DNA of 64,000 nt, taken from NCBI RefSeq assembly GCF_963662805.1, contig NZ_OY759868.1, positions 124,001-188,000 of the forward strand, in the 5' to 3' direction. Shown one piece after another: positions 17,225 through 26,810 of the stretch. Source of the stretch: an uncultured Cohaesibacter sp. (GTDB taxonomy: Bacteria > Pseudomonadota > Alphaproteobacteria > Rhizobiales > Cohaesibacteraceae). The translations under genes were made by a program, and so were the position numbers. Below the pieces are notes generated by a model, which saw nothing but the letters and a program-made list of their open reading frames with translations, searched no databases and was not told the origin of the DNA. How positions within the stretch are numbered: position 1 is the first letter of the stretch; every line of letters starts with the position of its first letter.

Positions 17225-18763
17225 ATGATTAGCCCCAATACTCTGCAAGTGATCAGAGAAAGCGGCGCGACCTCCCATGCACAGCACCTGCTGGAAGTGG
17301 AAGATGTCCGCAAGGAATTCCCGGGTGTTGTCGCTCTGGATGACGTATCCTTGAAGGTACGCCCGGGCACAGTACATGCACTCATGGGTGAGAATGGCGC
17401 AGGCAAATCGACCTTGATGAAGATCGTTGCCGGCATCTATCACCCCGACCACGGCTCGGTGAAGCTGCGCGGTCAACCCGTCGTCATGAGCACGCCACTT
17501 GATGCTCTGTCTGCCGGTGTTGCCATGATCCATCAGGAACTCAACCTGATGCCCTTCATGACCGTTGCAGAAAACATCTGGATCCGCCGTGAACCCTTGA
17601 CTTCTCTCGGGTTCGTCGATCACAAGGCCCTGCGCAACAAGACGCAGCAGCTGTTCGATGAACTCAATCTGGATCTCGATCCGGACAACGAAGTCCGCAA
17701 CCTTTCCATCGCCAGCCGTCAGATGGTCGAAATCGCCAAGGCGATCTCCTATGAATCCGACGTCCTGATCATGGACGAGCCGACCTCGGCCCTCACCGAC
17801 CATGAAGTCCGCCACCTGTTCCGCCTCATCGCCGACCTGAAGGCAAAGGGCAAAGGCATCATCTACATCACCCACAAGATGGATGAAGTTTTCGAAATCG
17901 CCGACGACGTTTCCGTTTTCCGCGATGGCAAATTCATCGGCACGGACCTTGCGTCCAATCTTGATCGCGACAAACTCATCCAGATGATGGTTGGCCGCGA
18001 AATCACCCAGATGTTCCCCAAGGAAGACGTTCCGATCGGCAAGGTCGCCCTTTCGGTTCGCAATCTGTCGCTGGAAGGCGTGTTCAAGGACGTCAGCTTT
18101 GATCTCCATGAAGGCGAAATCCTCGGACTGGCCGGTCTCGTTGGCGCAGGACGTACCAATGTTGCCGAAACAGTCTTCGGCGTAACCCCGGCCACCTCGG
18201 GTACCATTGAGATTTCAGGCAAGAAGGTCGTTATCTCCTCCCCTCACAAGGCAATGCGCCATGGCATGGCTCTTCTGACGGAAGACAGACGAGATACGGG
18301 CCTGTTCCTCGTACTCGACGTTCTGGAAAACATGCAGATGGCCGTGATCAACCAGAACCATGTGAAAGCCGGGTTCGTTGACGAGAAGACCGTTACCAAG
18401 CTTTGCGAGGACATGAGCGAGACCCTGCGCGTCAAGACACCGAACATGCAGGAACGCATCGAAAACCTCTCGGGCGGCAACCAGCAGAAAGTCCTCATCG
18501 GCCGCTGGCTTCTGAACAAGCCCAAGATCCTGATCCTGGACGAGCCGACACGCGGCATCGACGTTGGAGCCAAGTCAGAAATTCACCGCCTTATCACGCA
18601 GTTGGCCAAAGAAGGCGTTGCCGTCCTCATGATCTCTTCGGAAATGCCCGAAGTTCTCGGCATGAGCGACCGCATCATGGTGATGCATGAAGGCAAGCTC
18701 ACCGGCATTCTGGATCGTTCAGAAGCCGATCAGGTGAGCATCATGAACCTGGCATCCGACTAA
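17225..18763 (+). CDS. iatA: Sugar ABC transporter ATP-binding protein (two ABC domains)
   Basis: The 512-residue protein carries two ABC cassettes in tandem, as in RbsA/MglA. Cassette 1 has Walker A GENGAGKST (about 55-63) and Walker B VLIMDEPTSAL. Its signature is replaced by LSIASRQMVEIAKAI, normal for this family. Cassette 2 has a degenerate P-loop (GLVGAGRTN) but an intact LSGGNQQKVLIGRWL and Walker B ILILDEPTRGID. It powers import through the permease encoded next. The ATG at 17225 is used because AGAAGGGA is 9 bases upstream; residues encoded from 17177 are not family-like. Confidence 0.92.
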   Translation: MISPNTLQVIRESGATSHAQHLLEVEDVRKEFPGVVALDDVSLKVRPGTVHALMGENGAGKSTLMKIVAGIYHPDHGSVKLRGQPVVMSTPLDALSAGVAMIHQELNLMPFMTVAENIWIRREPLTSLGFVDHKALRNKTQQLFDELNLDLDPDNEVRNLSIASRQMVEIAKAISYESDVLIMDEPTSALTDHEVRHLFRLIADLKAKGKGIIYITHKMDEVFEIADDVSVFRDGKFIGTDLASNLDRDKLIQMMVGREITQMFPKEDVPIGKVALSVRNLSLEGVFKDVSFDLHEGEILGLAGLVGAGRTNVAETVFGVTPATSGTIEISGKKVVISSPHKAMRHGMALLTEDRRDTGLFLVLDVLENMQMAVINQNHVKAGFVDEKTVTKLCEDMSETLRVKTPNMQERIENLSGGNQQKVLIGRWLLNKPKILILDEPTRGIDVGAKSEIHRLITQLAKEGVAVLMISSEMPEVLGMSDRIMVMHEGKLTGILDRSEADQVSIMNLASD

Positions 18764-18827
18764 CAGAACACAAGCGGCGCTCCCCCAAGCGCGCCCACCG
18801 ATGAATAGCGACTAAAGGATTTGTCCA

Positions 18828-19859
18828 ATGTCCACAACAACACAAACAGCGCCAAGCGCTCCGGAAGTCTCCAAGAAGCCGAAGAGCAAACTGCCCAGCG
18901 AAGTCAACATCCTCCTGATCCTTGTCGGGATCGCCGTCCTCTTCGAAGTCATGGGTTGGATCATCAAGGGTGACACCTTCCTGTTCAATCCGCAGCGCCT
19001 GCTGATCATGATTCTTCAGGTCTCGATCATCGGCCTTCTGGCCATCGGCGTGACCCAGGTCATCATCACCGAGGGGATCGACCTCTCGTCCGGTTCGGTT
19101 CTGGCCCTCTCGGCCATGGTTGCAGCCAGCTTTGCACAGACCTCCGATTATGCCCGCGCTGTCTTCCCCGCCTTCACCGACTTGCCCTTCATCATTCCGG
19201 TCATGCTCGGCATTCTGGTAGGGATCATAGCGGGAACGATCAACGGCTCTCTCATAGCCTACACCGGCATCCCTCCGTTCATCTCGACCCTCGGCATGAT
19301 GGTGACGGCGCGTGGTCTTGCCCGTTTCTACACCAAGGGCCAGCCGATCAGCCTGCTGTCTGACGATTACACCTGGATCGGCTCGGGCACCGTCCCTGTC
19401 GTCATATTCCTTGTGGTCGCGGCCATCTTCCACATTGCTCTGCGATATACGAGATACGGCAAGTTCACCTACGCCATCGGTGCCAACGTTCAGGCAGCGA
19501 AGGTCTCCGGTATCAACGTCAAGCATCACCTCATCAAGGTCTATCTGATCGCAGGCATGCTCTCCGGTGTTGCCGGGGTTGTCGCCTCTGCCCGCGCAGG
19601 GTCCGGTCAGGCAGGCATGGGTCTCGCCTATGAGCTTGACGCCATCGCAGCCTCGGTTATCGGCGGCACCAGCCTCTCGGGCGGCGTCGGACGTATCACC
19701 GGCACCGTGATCGGGACGATCATTCTCGGCACCATGATTTCAGGCTTCACCTTCCTTGGCATCGATGCCTACATTCAGGACATCGTCAAGGGCGTCATCA
19801 TTGTCGCAGCCGTGGTCGCCGACCAGTATCGTCAGCGCAAACGTGTCAAGAAGAGCTGA
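18828..19859 (+). CDS. iatP: Sugar ABC transporter permease, likely myo-inositol
   Basis: The 343-residue inner-membrane protein is of the RbsC/BPD_transp_2 family. About ten hydrophobic segments follow a charged N-terminus with KKPKSKLPSEVNI. The family hallmarks EGIDLSSGSVLAL, YTGIPPFISTLGMM and GGTSLSGGVGRITGT are present. It forms the channel with the ATPase encoded 64 bp upstream. The ATG at 18828 is preceded by AAAGGATTTGTCC. A gap of 203 bp follows before iolG. Confidence 0.92.
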   Translation: MSTTTQTAPSAPEVSKKPKSKLPSEVNILLILVGIAVLFEVMGWIIKGDTFLFNPQRLLIMILQVSIIGLLAIGVTQVIITEGIDLSSGSVLALSAMVAASFAQTSDYARAVFPAFTDLPFIIPVMLGILVGIIAGTINGSLIAYTGIPPFISTLGMMVTARGLARFYTKGQPISLLSDDYTWIGSGTVPVVIFLVVAAIFHIALRYTRYGKFTYAIGANVQAAKVSGINVKHHLIKVYLIAGMLSGVAGVVASARAGSGQAGMGLAYELDAIAASVIGGTSLSGGVGRITGTVIGTIILGTMISGFTFLGIDAYIQDIVKGVIIVAAVVADQYRQRKRVKKS

Positions 19860-20062
19860 CCGGTTCAATACACCAATGGCGCTCTCCCCTACCCTCCTCG
19901 GGGGAGGGCGCGTCCCCCTAAAAACAAGCAAGAGCCCAATAGGTAGACCGCCGCGTCTACCCAGTGTTTCGAAGCCAGAATCAGAAAGTTCCAACCCTGC
20001 CAGCCCGGCAGAATGATCAGGAACACACGAAAACTGGCACTCACTTCAAAAGGATGTATCTG

Positions 20063-21052
20063 ATGATCTCCATCGGACTGATTGGCGCCGGACGCATTGG
20101 CAAGCTGCATGCAGCCAACATTGCCCAATCCGCAAAAACCAAACTCGTGGCCGTGACTGACTTCGTTCCCGAGGCAGCGGAAGCCCTGGCGAAAGACTAT
20201 GGCATCAAAGCCGTAACGACCGAAGAGCTGATGGCCGATCCTGCCATCGACGCGGTCTTCGTCTGCTCGTCAACCGACACCCATGCCGACTACACCGAAA
20301 TGGCGGTCAAGGCTGGCAAGGATGTCTTCTGCGAGAAGCCGGTCGACATGTCATCCGATCGCATCCGCGAATGCCTCAAGGTTGTCAGCGCATCGGGCAA
20401 GAAGCTGATGATCGGCTTCAACCGCCGCTTCGACCCGAACTTTGCCGCAGTCCGCGCCCGCATCGAGGCAGGCGAGATCGGCGACGTCGAATTGGTCTGC
20501 ATCACCTCGCGTGACCCCTCCGCTCCCCCGGTGGAATATGTGAAACGCTCCGGCGGCCTGTTCCGCGACATGATGATCCACGACCTCGACATGGCCCGCT
20601 TCCTCCTGGGCGAAGATCCGGTCACACTGTTCGCACGCGGCTCCAGCCTTGTTGATGCCGGCATCGGCGAAGCAGGTGATGTCGACACCGCCGTCGCGGT
20701 TCTCGAAACGGCCAGCGGCAAGATTTGCCAGATCTCCAACTCCCGCCGGGCCACCTATGGCTACGACCAGCGCATCGAGGTGCATGGCTCCAAAGGCATG
20801 CTGAGCGCTGGCAACTGCCGCGCCACGACGGTTACCCTTGCCAACGAGCATGGCTATCAGATCGATCCGACCCTCAACTTCTTCCTTGAGCGCTACGGCG
20901 AGGCCTTCCGCAAGGAACTCGACGCATTCGTCAAACTCTGCGAAGGGGAAGCTGTGTCCATCCCGACTGGCGAAGACGGCCTAAAGGCCCAGCTGCTGGC
21001 CGACGCTGCAACCGAGTCCGTGAAAGACGGCACGCTCAAAGCACTCTCCTGA
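20063..21052 (+). CDS. iolG: Inositol 2-dehydrogenase
   Basis: The 329-residue Gfo/Idh/MocA enzyme oxidises myo-inositol to 2-keto-myo-inositol (scyllo-inosose) with NAD. It has the Rossmann motif GLIGAGRIGKLHAANI near the N-terminus. EKPVDMS carries the catalytic Lys, and MMIHDLDMARFLLGE supplies the Asp and His of the catalytic triad, as in IolG. The ATG at 20063 (MISIGLIGAGRIG) is chosen because AAAAGGA lies 9 bases upstream; an ATG at 20054 is also in frame. It is the first catabolic gene after the importer. Confidence 0.93.
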   Translation: MISIGLIGAGRIGKLHAANIAQSAKTKLVAVTDFVPEAAEALAKDYGIKAVTTEELMADPAIDAVFVCSSTDTHADYTEMAVKAGKDVFCEKPVDMSSDRIRECLKVVSASGKKLMIGFNRRFDPNFAAVRARIEAGEIGDVELVCITSRDPSAPPVEYVKRSGGLFRDMMIHDLDMARFLLGEDPVTLFARGSSLVDAGIGEAGDVDTAVAVLETASGKICQISNSRRATYGYDQRIEVHGSKGMLSAGNCRATTVTLANEHGYQIDPTLNFFLERYGEAFRKELDAFVKLCEGEAVSIPTGEDGLKAQLLADAATESVKDGTLKALS

Positions 21053-21133
21053 GGCTCACTCCTCAGAGACCTTCAAACCGGTATCGCTCCCTGATCGCCC
21101 ATCGATCGGGGAGCCACAAACAAGGAAAACGAC

Positions 21134-23044
21134 ATGACAAGCCTTGATGTCATCACCATAGGTCGTTCCTCGGTTGATTTGTATGGCACACAGATTGGCG
21201 GTCGCCTGGAAGATATGGGTTCTTTCAGCAAGTATCTGGGAGGATCACCGACCAACATGGCTGCAGGCACCGCACGCCTCGGCCTGAAATCCGCTCTGAT
21301 CACCCGGGTTGGCGACGAACACATGGGCCGCTTCATCCGTGAGCAGCTCGAACGCGAAGGCGTTGACACCCGCGGCATCGTGACCGACAAGGAACGCCTA
21401 ACCGCTTTGGTTCTGCTCGGCATCCGCGACCGTGAACAGTTCCCGCTCATCTTCTACCGTGAAAACTGCGCCGACATGGCGCTCTGCGAAGACGATATCG
21501 ACCCCGCATTCATCGCAGAGAGCCGTTGTGTCACAGTGACCGGCACCCATCTGTCCCATCCCAAGACAGAGAGTGCCGTTCTCAAGGCCTTGCGGCTGGC
21601 CAAGGAGAACGGTGCTCTCACTGCGCTTGACATTGACTATCGCCCCAACCTTTGGGGGCTGTCCGGCCACGGCGATGGCGAAAACCGCTTCATCGCGTCC
21701 GACAAGGTAACCTCCAAACTCCAGTCGACCCTGCATCTGTTCGACCTGATCGTCGGTACCGAGGAAGAATTCTTCATTGCTGGTGGCTCGACCGACGCCC
21801 TTGAGGCCCTCAGAGCCGTGCGCAAGGTCTCGAACGCCACCCTTGTCTGCAAACGCGGCGCCAAGGGGGCAGTTGCCTTCACCGGCGAGATCCCCGACAG
21901 TCTTGACGACGGCCAGTGCGGCCCCGGCTTCCCCATTGAGGTCTTCAACGTGCTCGGCGCGGGCGATGGCTTCATGTCTGGCCTCCTGAAAGGCTGGCTC
22001 ACCGGCGAGGACTGGCCAACCGCCCTCAAATATGCCAACGCCTGCGGCGCCTTTGCCGTTTCCCGCCATGGCTGCACCCCGGCCTATCCGAGCTGGAAGG
22101 AACTGCAGTTCTTCCTCGAACGCGGCATCGTCAACAAGGCCCTGCGCAAGGACAAGGACCTCGAACAGATCCATTGGTCCACCAACCGAAGCGGCGACTG
22201 GACAACCATGCGCGTCTTCGCGTTCGACCATCGCATCCAGCTTGAGGAAATGGACGGCGCGACCAACGACAAGATCGGCGATTTCAAGCAGCTCTGCGTT
22301 CAGGTCGTCGACAAGGTCTCTCAGGGCAGAAATGGCTATGGCCTGCTCTGCGACGGTCGCCTTGGCCGCGATGCCCTTGATATCGCTACCGGAAAGGGCC
22401 TCTGGATCGGTCGCCCGGTCGAATGGCCGACCTCCCGCCCGCTGACCCTCGAACCTCAGCTTGGCGAGGATTTTGGCGGACTGGTCGAATGGCCGCTTGA
22501 ACATGTTGTCAAATGCCTGTGCTTCTATCATCCCGACGACACCGACGAAATGAAAGCGGATCAGGAAGCGACCATCAAGCGCCTGTTCGCAGCCACCCGT
22601 CGCAACCGCCTCGAATTCCTGCTCGAGGTTATCCCGTCAAAAGTGGGACCAATGGATGAAAACACCGCTCCGGCGATCATTCAACGCTTCTACGACATTG
22701 GCGTTTGCCCCGATTGGTGGAAACTTGAGCCTTTCCAGACCGACAGCGAATGGGCGGCTGTGGTCGAGACCATCGAGAAGAACGACAAGAACACCCGCGG
22801 CATCGTGGTTCTCGGCCTTGATGCCCAGATGGATGAACTCAAGGCATCCTTTGCTCAGGCCGCCAAGTTCGATCTGGTCAGGGGCTTTGCCGTTGGCCGC
22901 ACGATCTTTGGCGACGCCGCTCGTGCCTACATGCTCGGCGAAATGACCGGTGAGGCCGCCATCGCGGAGATGACCGAAAAATATGCCAGCCTTTGCGCTG
23001 TCTGGGACGAAGTACGCTCAGCGGCCACCGCTGGCAAGGAGTGA
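21134..23044 (+). CDS. iolC: Bifunctional 5-dehydro-2-deoxygluconokinase with C-terminal DUF2090 (aldolase-like) domain
   Basis: The 636-residue protein has two parts. Residues 1 to about 325 are a PfkB/ribokinase-type kinase (SVDLYGTQIGGRLEDM at the sugar site, KYLGGSPTNMAAGTARLG, and the catalytic NVLGAGDGFMSGLLKGWL). Residues about 330-636 form a DUF2090 barrel (RVFAFDHRIQLEEM, LLCDGRLGRDAL, WWKLEP, VVLGLDAQ). The kinase makes 2-deoxy-5-keto-gluconate-6-phosphate. The fused domain is thought to cleave it to malonate semialdehyde and dihydroxyacetone phosphate, which would explain why no separate iolJ is present. The stop overlaps the iolD ribosome binding region, showing tight coupling. 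Confidence 0.93.
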   Translation: MTSLDVITIGRSSVDLYGTQIGGRLEDMGSFSKYLGGSPTNMAAGTARLGLKSALITRVGDEHMGRFIREQLEREGVDTRGIVTDKERLTALVLLGIRDREQFPLIFYRENCADMALCEDDIDPAFIAESRCVTVTGTHLSHPKTESAVLKALRLAKENGALTALDIDYRPNLWGLSGHGDGENRFIASDKVTSKLQSTLHLFDLIVGTEEEFFIAGGSTDALEALRAVRKVSNATLVCKRGAKGAVAFTGEIPDSLDDGQCGPGFPIEVFNVLGAGDGFMSGLLKGWLTGEDWPTALKYANACGAFAVSRHGCTPAYPSWKELQFFLERGIVNKALRKDKDLEQIHWSTNRSGDWTTMRVFAFDHRIQLEEMDGATNDKIGDFKQLCVQVVDKVSQGRNGYGLLCDGRLGRDALDIATGKGLWIGRPVEWPTSRPLTLEPQLGEDFGGLVEWPLEHVVKCLCFYHPDDTDEMKADQEATIKRLFAATRRNRLEFLLEVIPSKVGPMDENTAPAIIQRFYDIGVCPDWWKLEPFQTDSEWAAVVETIEKNDKNTRGIVVLGLDAQMDELKASFAQAAKFDLVRGFAVGRTIFGDAARAYMLGEMTGEAAIAEMTEKYASLCAVWDEVRSAATAGKE

Positions 23045-23046
23045 CG

Positions 23047-24876
23047 ATGATGAAAACAATCCGCCTCACAGCTGCTCAGGCGATGGTGCGCTATCTCGGC
23101 AATCAGATGAACGAGGACGGCGTTCCGTTTCTGGCGGGCATCTGGGCCATCTTCGGCCATGGCAACGTCGCGGGTCTGGGCGAGGCGCTCTATCACGCCA
23201 AGGACACCCTGCCCACCTACCGTGGTCACAATGAACAGGGGATGGCCCACGCAGCCCTCGCCTACACCAAACAGCAGGCACGCAGGCGGGCCATGGCGGT
23301 CACCTCTTCCATCGGTCCCGGCGCAACCAACATGGTCACAGCTGCCGCTCTCGCCCATGTCAACCGCCTGCCGCTGCTGCTGATCCCCGGCGACGTCTTT
23401 GCCGGACGTGGACCCGATCCGGTCCTTCAGCAGATCGAGGACTTCAACGACGGCACGATCAGCGCCAACGACTGCTTCAAGCCGGTCTCTCGCTATTTCG
23501 ACCGCATCACCCGCCCCGAGCAATTGCTGGTCGCCCTGCCCCGGGCCATGGCGATCCTCACGGACCCGGCCGACTGCGGCCCGGTCACGCTGGCCTTCTG
23601 TCAGGACGTGCAGGCCGAAGCCTTTGACTGGCCGGAAAGCTTCTTTGACAAGAAAATCTGGTACCAGCGTCGCATCCGCCCCGATGCAGGTGAACTCGTC
23701 CGCGTGCTCGACACCATCCGCGCAGCCAAGAAGCCAGTCATTGTTGCCGGTGGCGGTGTGCATTATTCGGGCGCTTGCGAGACCCTCAAAAGCTTCGCTG
23801 AACAGCACGGCATTCCGGTGGTCGAAAGTCAGGCTGGCAAATCCGCCCTGCCATGGGATCATCCACTCAACATGGGTCCGGTCGGCGTGACCGGTGCTGC
23901 GAGCGCCAACAAAGTCTGCGAGGATGCCGATCTCGTGCTCGGTGTCGGCACCCGTTTTCAGGATTTCACCACCGGCTCTTGGGCCCTGTTCAAGAACCCG
24001 GAGCGCAAGCTCGTCAGCATCAACGTCGCGGCCTATGACGCCATGAAACATGGTGCCCTGCCGATGCAATGTGATGCCATGGTCGGCCTCGAAGCCCTGT
24101 CGGCAGCCCTTGCTGACTTTGCCTTCGAAGTCCCCTCCGAGAGCCTCAAGGCAGACTGGTTCGCAGCGGTCGATCCCCTGACGGCAGCGCCAGACGAAGA
24201 AGCCAACGCCCTGCCGACCGACCAGCAGGTCATCGGTGCGGTCCAGCGCGCCTCGACCAACGATACCGTCGTCATGTGCGCAGCGGGCACCATGCCCGGC
24301 GAATTGCACAAGCTTTGGAAATCGCCCCGCCCCGGTGCCTATCACATGGAATATGGCTATTCCTGCATGGGCTACGAGATCGCCGGTGCCATGGGCATCA
24401 AGATGGCCCAGCCGGACCGTGATGTTATTTGCATGGTTGGTGACGGCTCCTACATGATGATGAACTCCGAGCTCGCCACCGCCGTCATGATGGGCGTCAA
24501 GATCACCGTCGTGATCACCGACAACCGCGGCTATGGCTGCATCAACCGGCTTCAGATGGGCACAGGGGGAGCAGAGTTCAACAACCTTCTCGACCATGCC
24601 TATCACGTCACCCCGGCGAATATAGACTTTGTCCAGCACACCGCCTCCATGGGTGCAACCTCCGTCAAGGTCGCCTCGGTTGCCGAACTGGAGGATGCTC
24701 TTCAGAAGGCCAAGGAAGCAACCGCTCCCTTTGTCATTGTTATCGACACCGACCCCTATCCCAGCACCCCGGACGGTGGGCACTGGTGGGACGTCGCCGT
24801 GCCGGAAGTCAGTGAACGCGCGGAAGTCAATGAAGCCCGTGCAAACTATCTCAAACAACTAGCATATCGGAACTAA
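23047..24876 (+). CDS. iolD: 3D-(3,5/4)-trihydroxycyclohexane-1,2-dione hydrolase (decyclising)
   Basis: The thiamine-diphosphate enzyme of about 609 residues opens the diketo-inositol ring to 5-deoxy-glucuronate. RGHNEQGMAHAALAY supplies the activating Glu near residue 63. The ThDP/Mg motif is GDGSYMMMNSELATA...NRGYG in the C-terminal domain, and GVGTRFQDFTTGSW lies in the central domain. Two adjacent ATGs (23047 and 23050) follow AAGGAG at 23036-23041; the second has the better spacing, so the true protein may be one residue shorter. Only 2 bp separate it from iolC. Confidence 0.95.
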   Translation: MMKTIRLTAAQAMVRYLGNQMNEDGVPFLAGIWAIFGHGNVAGLGEALYHAKDTLPTYRGHNEQGMAHAALAYTKQQARRRAMAVTSSIGPGATNMVTAAALAHVNRLPLLLIPGDVFAGRGPDPVLQQIEDFNDGTISANDCFKPVSRYFDRITRPEQLLVALPRAMAILTDPADCGPVTLAFCQDVQAEAFDWPESFFDKKIWYQRRIRPDAGELVRVLDTIRAAKKPVIVAGGGVHYSGACETLKSFAEQHGIPVVESQAGKSALPWDHPLNMGPVGVTGAASANKVCEDADLVLGVGTRFQDFTTGSWALFKNPERKLVSINVAAYDAMKHGALPMQCDAMVGLEALSAALADFAFEVPSESLKADWFAAVDPLTAAPDEEANALPTDQQVIGAVQRASTNDTVVMCAAGTMPGELHKLWKSPRPGAYHMEYGYSCMGYEIAGAMGIKMAQPDRDVICMVGDGSYMMMNSELATAVMMGVKITVVITDNRGYGCINRLQMGTGGAEFNNLLDHAYHVTPANIDFVQHTASMGATSVKVASVAELEDALQKAKEATAPFVIVIDTDPYPSTPDGGHWWDVAVPEVSERAEVNEARANYLKQLAYRN

Positions 24877-24880
24877 GGTC

Positions 24881-25774
24881 ATGATCCTGTTCGGTACCAA
24901 CCCTATTGCCTGGTCCAATGATGACGATCAGACGCTGGGCGCTCACATCACCCTCGAGCAGTGCCTTGATGAAACCGCCAAGATCGGTTTCGACGGCATC
25001 GAAAAAGGCCACAAGCTGCCCACGACCCCGGAAGGGATCGAGAAGGAGCTTGGAGGCAGAGGCCTCAAATATGTCTCCGGCTGGCATTCGCTCAACGTGC
25101 TGACCAACAGCATCGAGGACGAAAAGGCCGCCATGCAGAGCTATCTTGATCTGCTAAAGGCCGTCGGCTCCAAGGTGATCATCACCTGCGAGACCTCCAA
25201 CGCCATCCATGGTGCGGACGACACCCCGGTCAACAACAAGCCGGTGCTGTCCGCGGAACAATGGGAAGCCTTCGGCAAGGGCGTCGAGGAACTTGCCCAG
25301 TTTGCGGCTGACCAGGGCATCAAGCTGGTCTATCATCATCACATGGGCACCGTCGTAGAAAGCCCTGAGGAGATCGACCTCTTCATGAAATTCACCGGTC
25401 CGGCAACCCATCTTCTGCTCGACACCGGCCACTGCTATTTTGGTGGCGGCAACCCCGAAGAGGTGGCAAAGAAATACATGGGTCGCGTCGGTCATCTTCA
25501 TGCCAAGAACATCCGCCCCGATATCATGAAGCAGGTGCGCGAAGACAACCTGTCCTTCCTTGAAGGCGTCCGCCGTGGCGTCTTCACGGTCCCCGGCGAC
25601 CCGGACGGCATCGTTGCCTTTGAGCCGGTTCTGAAGATCGCTGCCGAGAACAAGTATGACGGCTGGATCGTCATCGAGGCAGAGCAGGATCCGGACGTCC
25701 GCAACCCGCTTGAATATCAGACCATGGGCCTCAAAGCCCTCAAGGCCATGTCGAAAGACGCCGGCCTGATCTGA
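24881..25774 (+). CDS. iolE: Myo-inosose-2 dehydratase
   Basis: The 297-residue TIM-barrel protein removes water from 2-keto-myo-inositol to give the diketo compound used by IolD. Family features are FGTNPIAWSNDDDQTLG at the N-terminus, IGFDGIEKGHKLP, KLVYHHHMGTVVES (metal-site His), LLLDTGHCYFGGG (Asp/His) and the C-terminal IVIEAEQDPDVRNP. It starts 4 bp after the iolD stop with AAGG in the gap, typical of one operon. Confidence 0.94.
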   Translation: MILFGTNPIAWSNDDDQTLGAHITLEQCLDETAKIGFDGIEKGHKLPTTPEGIEKELGGRGLKYVSGWHSLNVLTNSIEDEKAAMQSYLDLLKAVGSKVIITCETSNAIHGADDTPVNNKPVLSAEQWEAFGKGVEELAQFAADQGIKLVYHHHMGTVVESPEEIDLFMKFTGPATHLLLDTGHCYFGGGNPEEVAKKYMGRVGHLHAKNIRPDIMKQVREDNLSFLEGVRRGVFTVPGDPDGIVAFEPVLKIAAENKYDGWIVIEAEQDPDVRNPLEYQTMGLKALKAMSKDAGLI

Positions 25775-25800
25775 TCCACCAACAAAAGAGAGAACACCAC

Positions 25801-26004
25801 ATGCTTGACGCTTCCCACCCTTCCTTCAGACCACTCTGGGTCCGCATTGTCGTGACATTTGTCGCCTGCGGGTGGGCGGCGTTTGAAGCAGCCGATGGTG
25901 CCTACGTCTGGGCGCTCCTGTTCGGAGCGGCCGGCGTCTGGTGCATTTATGCGCTTCTCCTCACCTACAAAGACCCCGAAGCGAATGCGGAGGAACAATC
26001 GTGA
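25801..26004 (+). CDS. Small two-helix membrane protein within the iol operon
   Basis: The 67-residue protein has two hydrophobic segments (about 14-32 and 35-54: IVVTFVACGWAAFEAA and VWALLFGAAGVWCIYALLL) and a charged C-terminal tail KDPEANAEEQS. The SFRPLWVRI start resembles small DUF3329-like proteins of rhizobia, though I am not certain of that family assignment. Its stop overlaps the iolB start (GTGA at 26001-26004), so it is translated with the operon. The function is unknown; a membrane-associated accessory role is possible. Confidence 0.75.
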   Translation: MLDASHPSFRPLWVRIVVTFVACGWAAFEAADGAYVWALLFGAAGVWCIYALLLTYKDPEANAEEQS

Positions 26005-26810
26005 CCAACCTGCAACGCAAGCCCACCGCCAAATCCGGCAAGGTGCATGACATCACACCGGACTCCGCAGGATGGGGTTATGTCGGCTTTGCCCTCTATG
26101 ATCTTAAGCCCGGCGAAACCGCATCAGAGACCACTGGCGACCGGGAAGTGATCCTCGTCGTGGTGGAAGGCAAGACAAAGGTAACTGCTGCTGGCAAGGA
26201 CTGGGGCGAGATGGGCGAGCGCATGAGCGTCTTTGAACGCACACCGCCGCACTGCCTCTATGTCCCGAACGGCTCTGACTGGTCCCTAGAGGCAACCACG
26301 CCCTGCAAGGTCGCTATCTGCTCGGCCCCCGGCAAGGGCAACTATGAAGCCCAGCGCCTCGGCCCCGATGGCATCGAATTGACCCCGCGCGGCAAAGGCA
26401 ACAACACCCGTTTCATCAACAACATCGCCATGGAAGGCCGCGACGTCTGCGACAGCCTTCTGGTGACCGAAGTCTTCACCCCGGACGGCAACTGGTCTTC
26501 CTACCCGAGCCATCGTCATGACGAGGATGACTTTCCCCGCATGACCTATCTCGAAGAAACCTATTATCACCGGCTCAACCCGTCTGATGGCTTTGGCATT
26601 CAGCGCGTCTACACCGACGATGGCTCGCTCGATGAAGTCATGGCGGTAAAGGACGGTGATGTCGTGCTGGTTCCGAAGGGCCACCATCCTTGCGGCGCTC
26701 CCTATGGCTTCGAGATGTATTATCTCAACGTCATGGCAGGCCCCTTGCGCAAATGGCGCTTCGAGGCAGCGCCCGAAGTCAAATGGATCATGGATCGCGA
26801 CGCCGATTGA
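26001..26810 (+). CDS. iolB: 5-deoxy-glucuronate isomerase
   Basis: The 269-residue bicupin enzyme converts 5-deoxy-glucuronate to 2-deoxy-5-keto-gluconate, the substrate of IolC. Visible features are GYVGFALYDLKPGE, the metal-site region YPSHRHDEDDFPRMTYLEETYYHRLNP (its His and Glu residues are the usual metal ligands) and VLVPKGHHPCGAPYGFEMYYLNVMAGP. It starts with GTG at 26001 behind GGAGGAACAATC and overlaps the stop of the preceding small gene. It is the last gene of the inositol operon. Confidence 0.94.
   Translation: MTNLQRKPTAKSGKVHDITPDSAGWGYVGFALYDLKPGETASETTGDREVILVVVEGKTKVTAAGKDWGEMGERMSVFERTPPHCLYVPNGSDWSLEATTPCKVAICSAPGKGNYEAQRLGPDGIELTPRGKGNNTRFINNIAMEGRDVCDSLLVTEVFTPDGNWSSYPSHRHDEDDFPRMTYLEETYYHRLNPSDGFGIQRVYTDDGSLDEVMAVKDGDVVLVPKGHHPCGAPYGFEMYYLNVMAGPLRKWRFEAAPEVKWIMDRDAD

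Noticed and set aside
22927..24858. Long open frame antisense to iolD
   Set aside because: It runs opposite a fully conserved ThDP enzyme, has no ribosome binding site and shows the low-complexity His/Asp/Gly-rich composition typical of antisense frames in this base composition.
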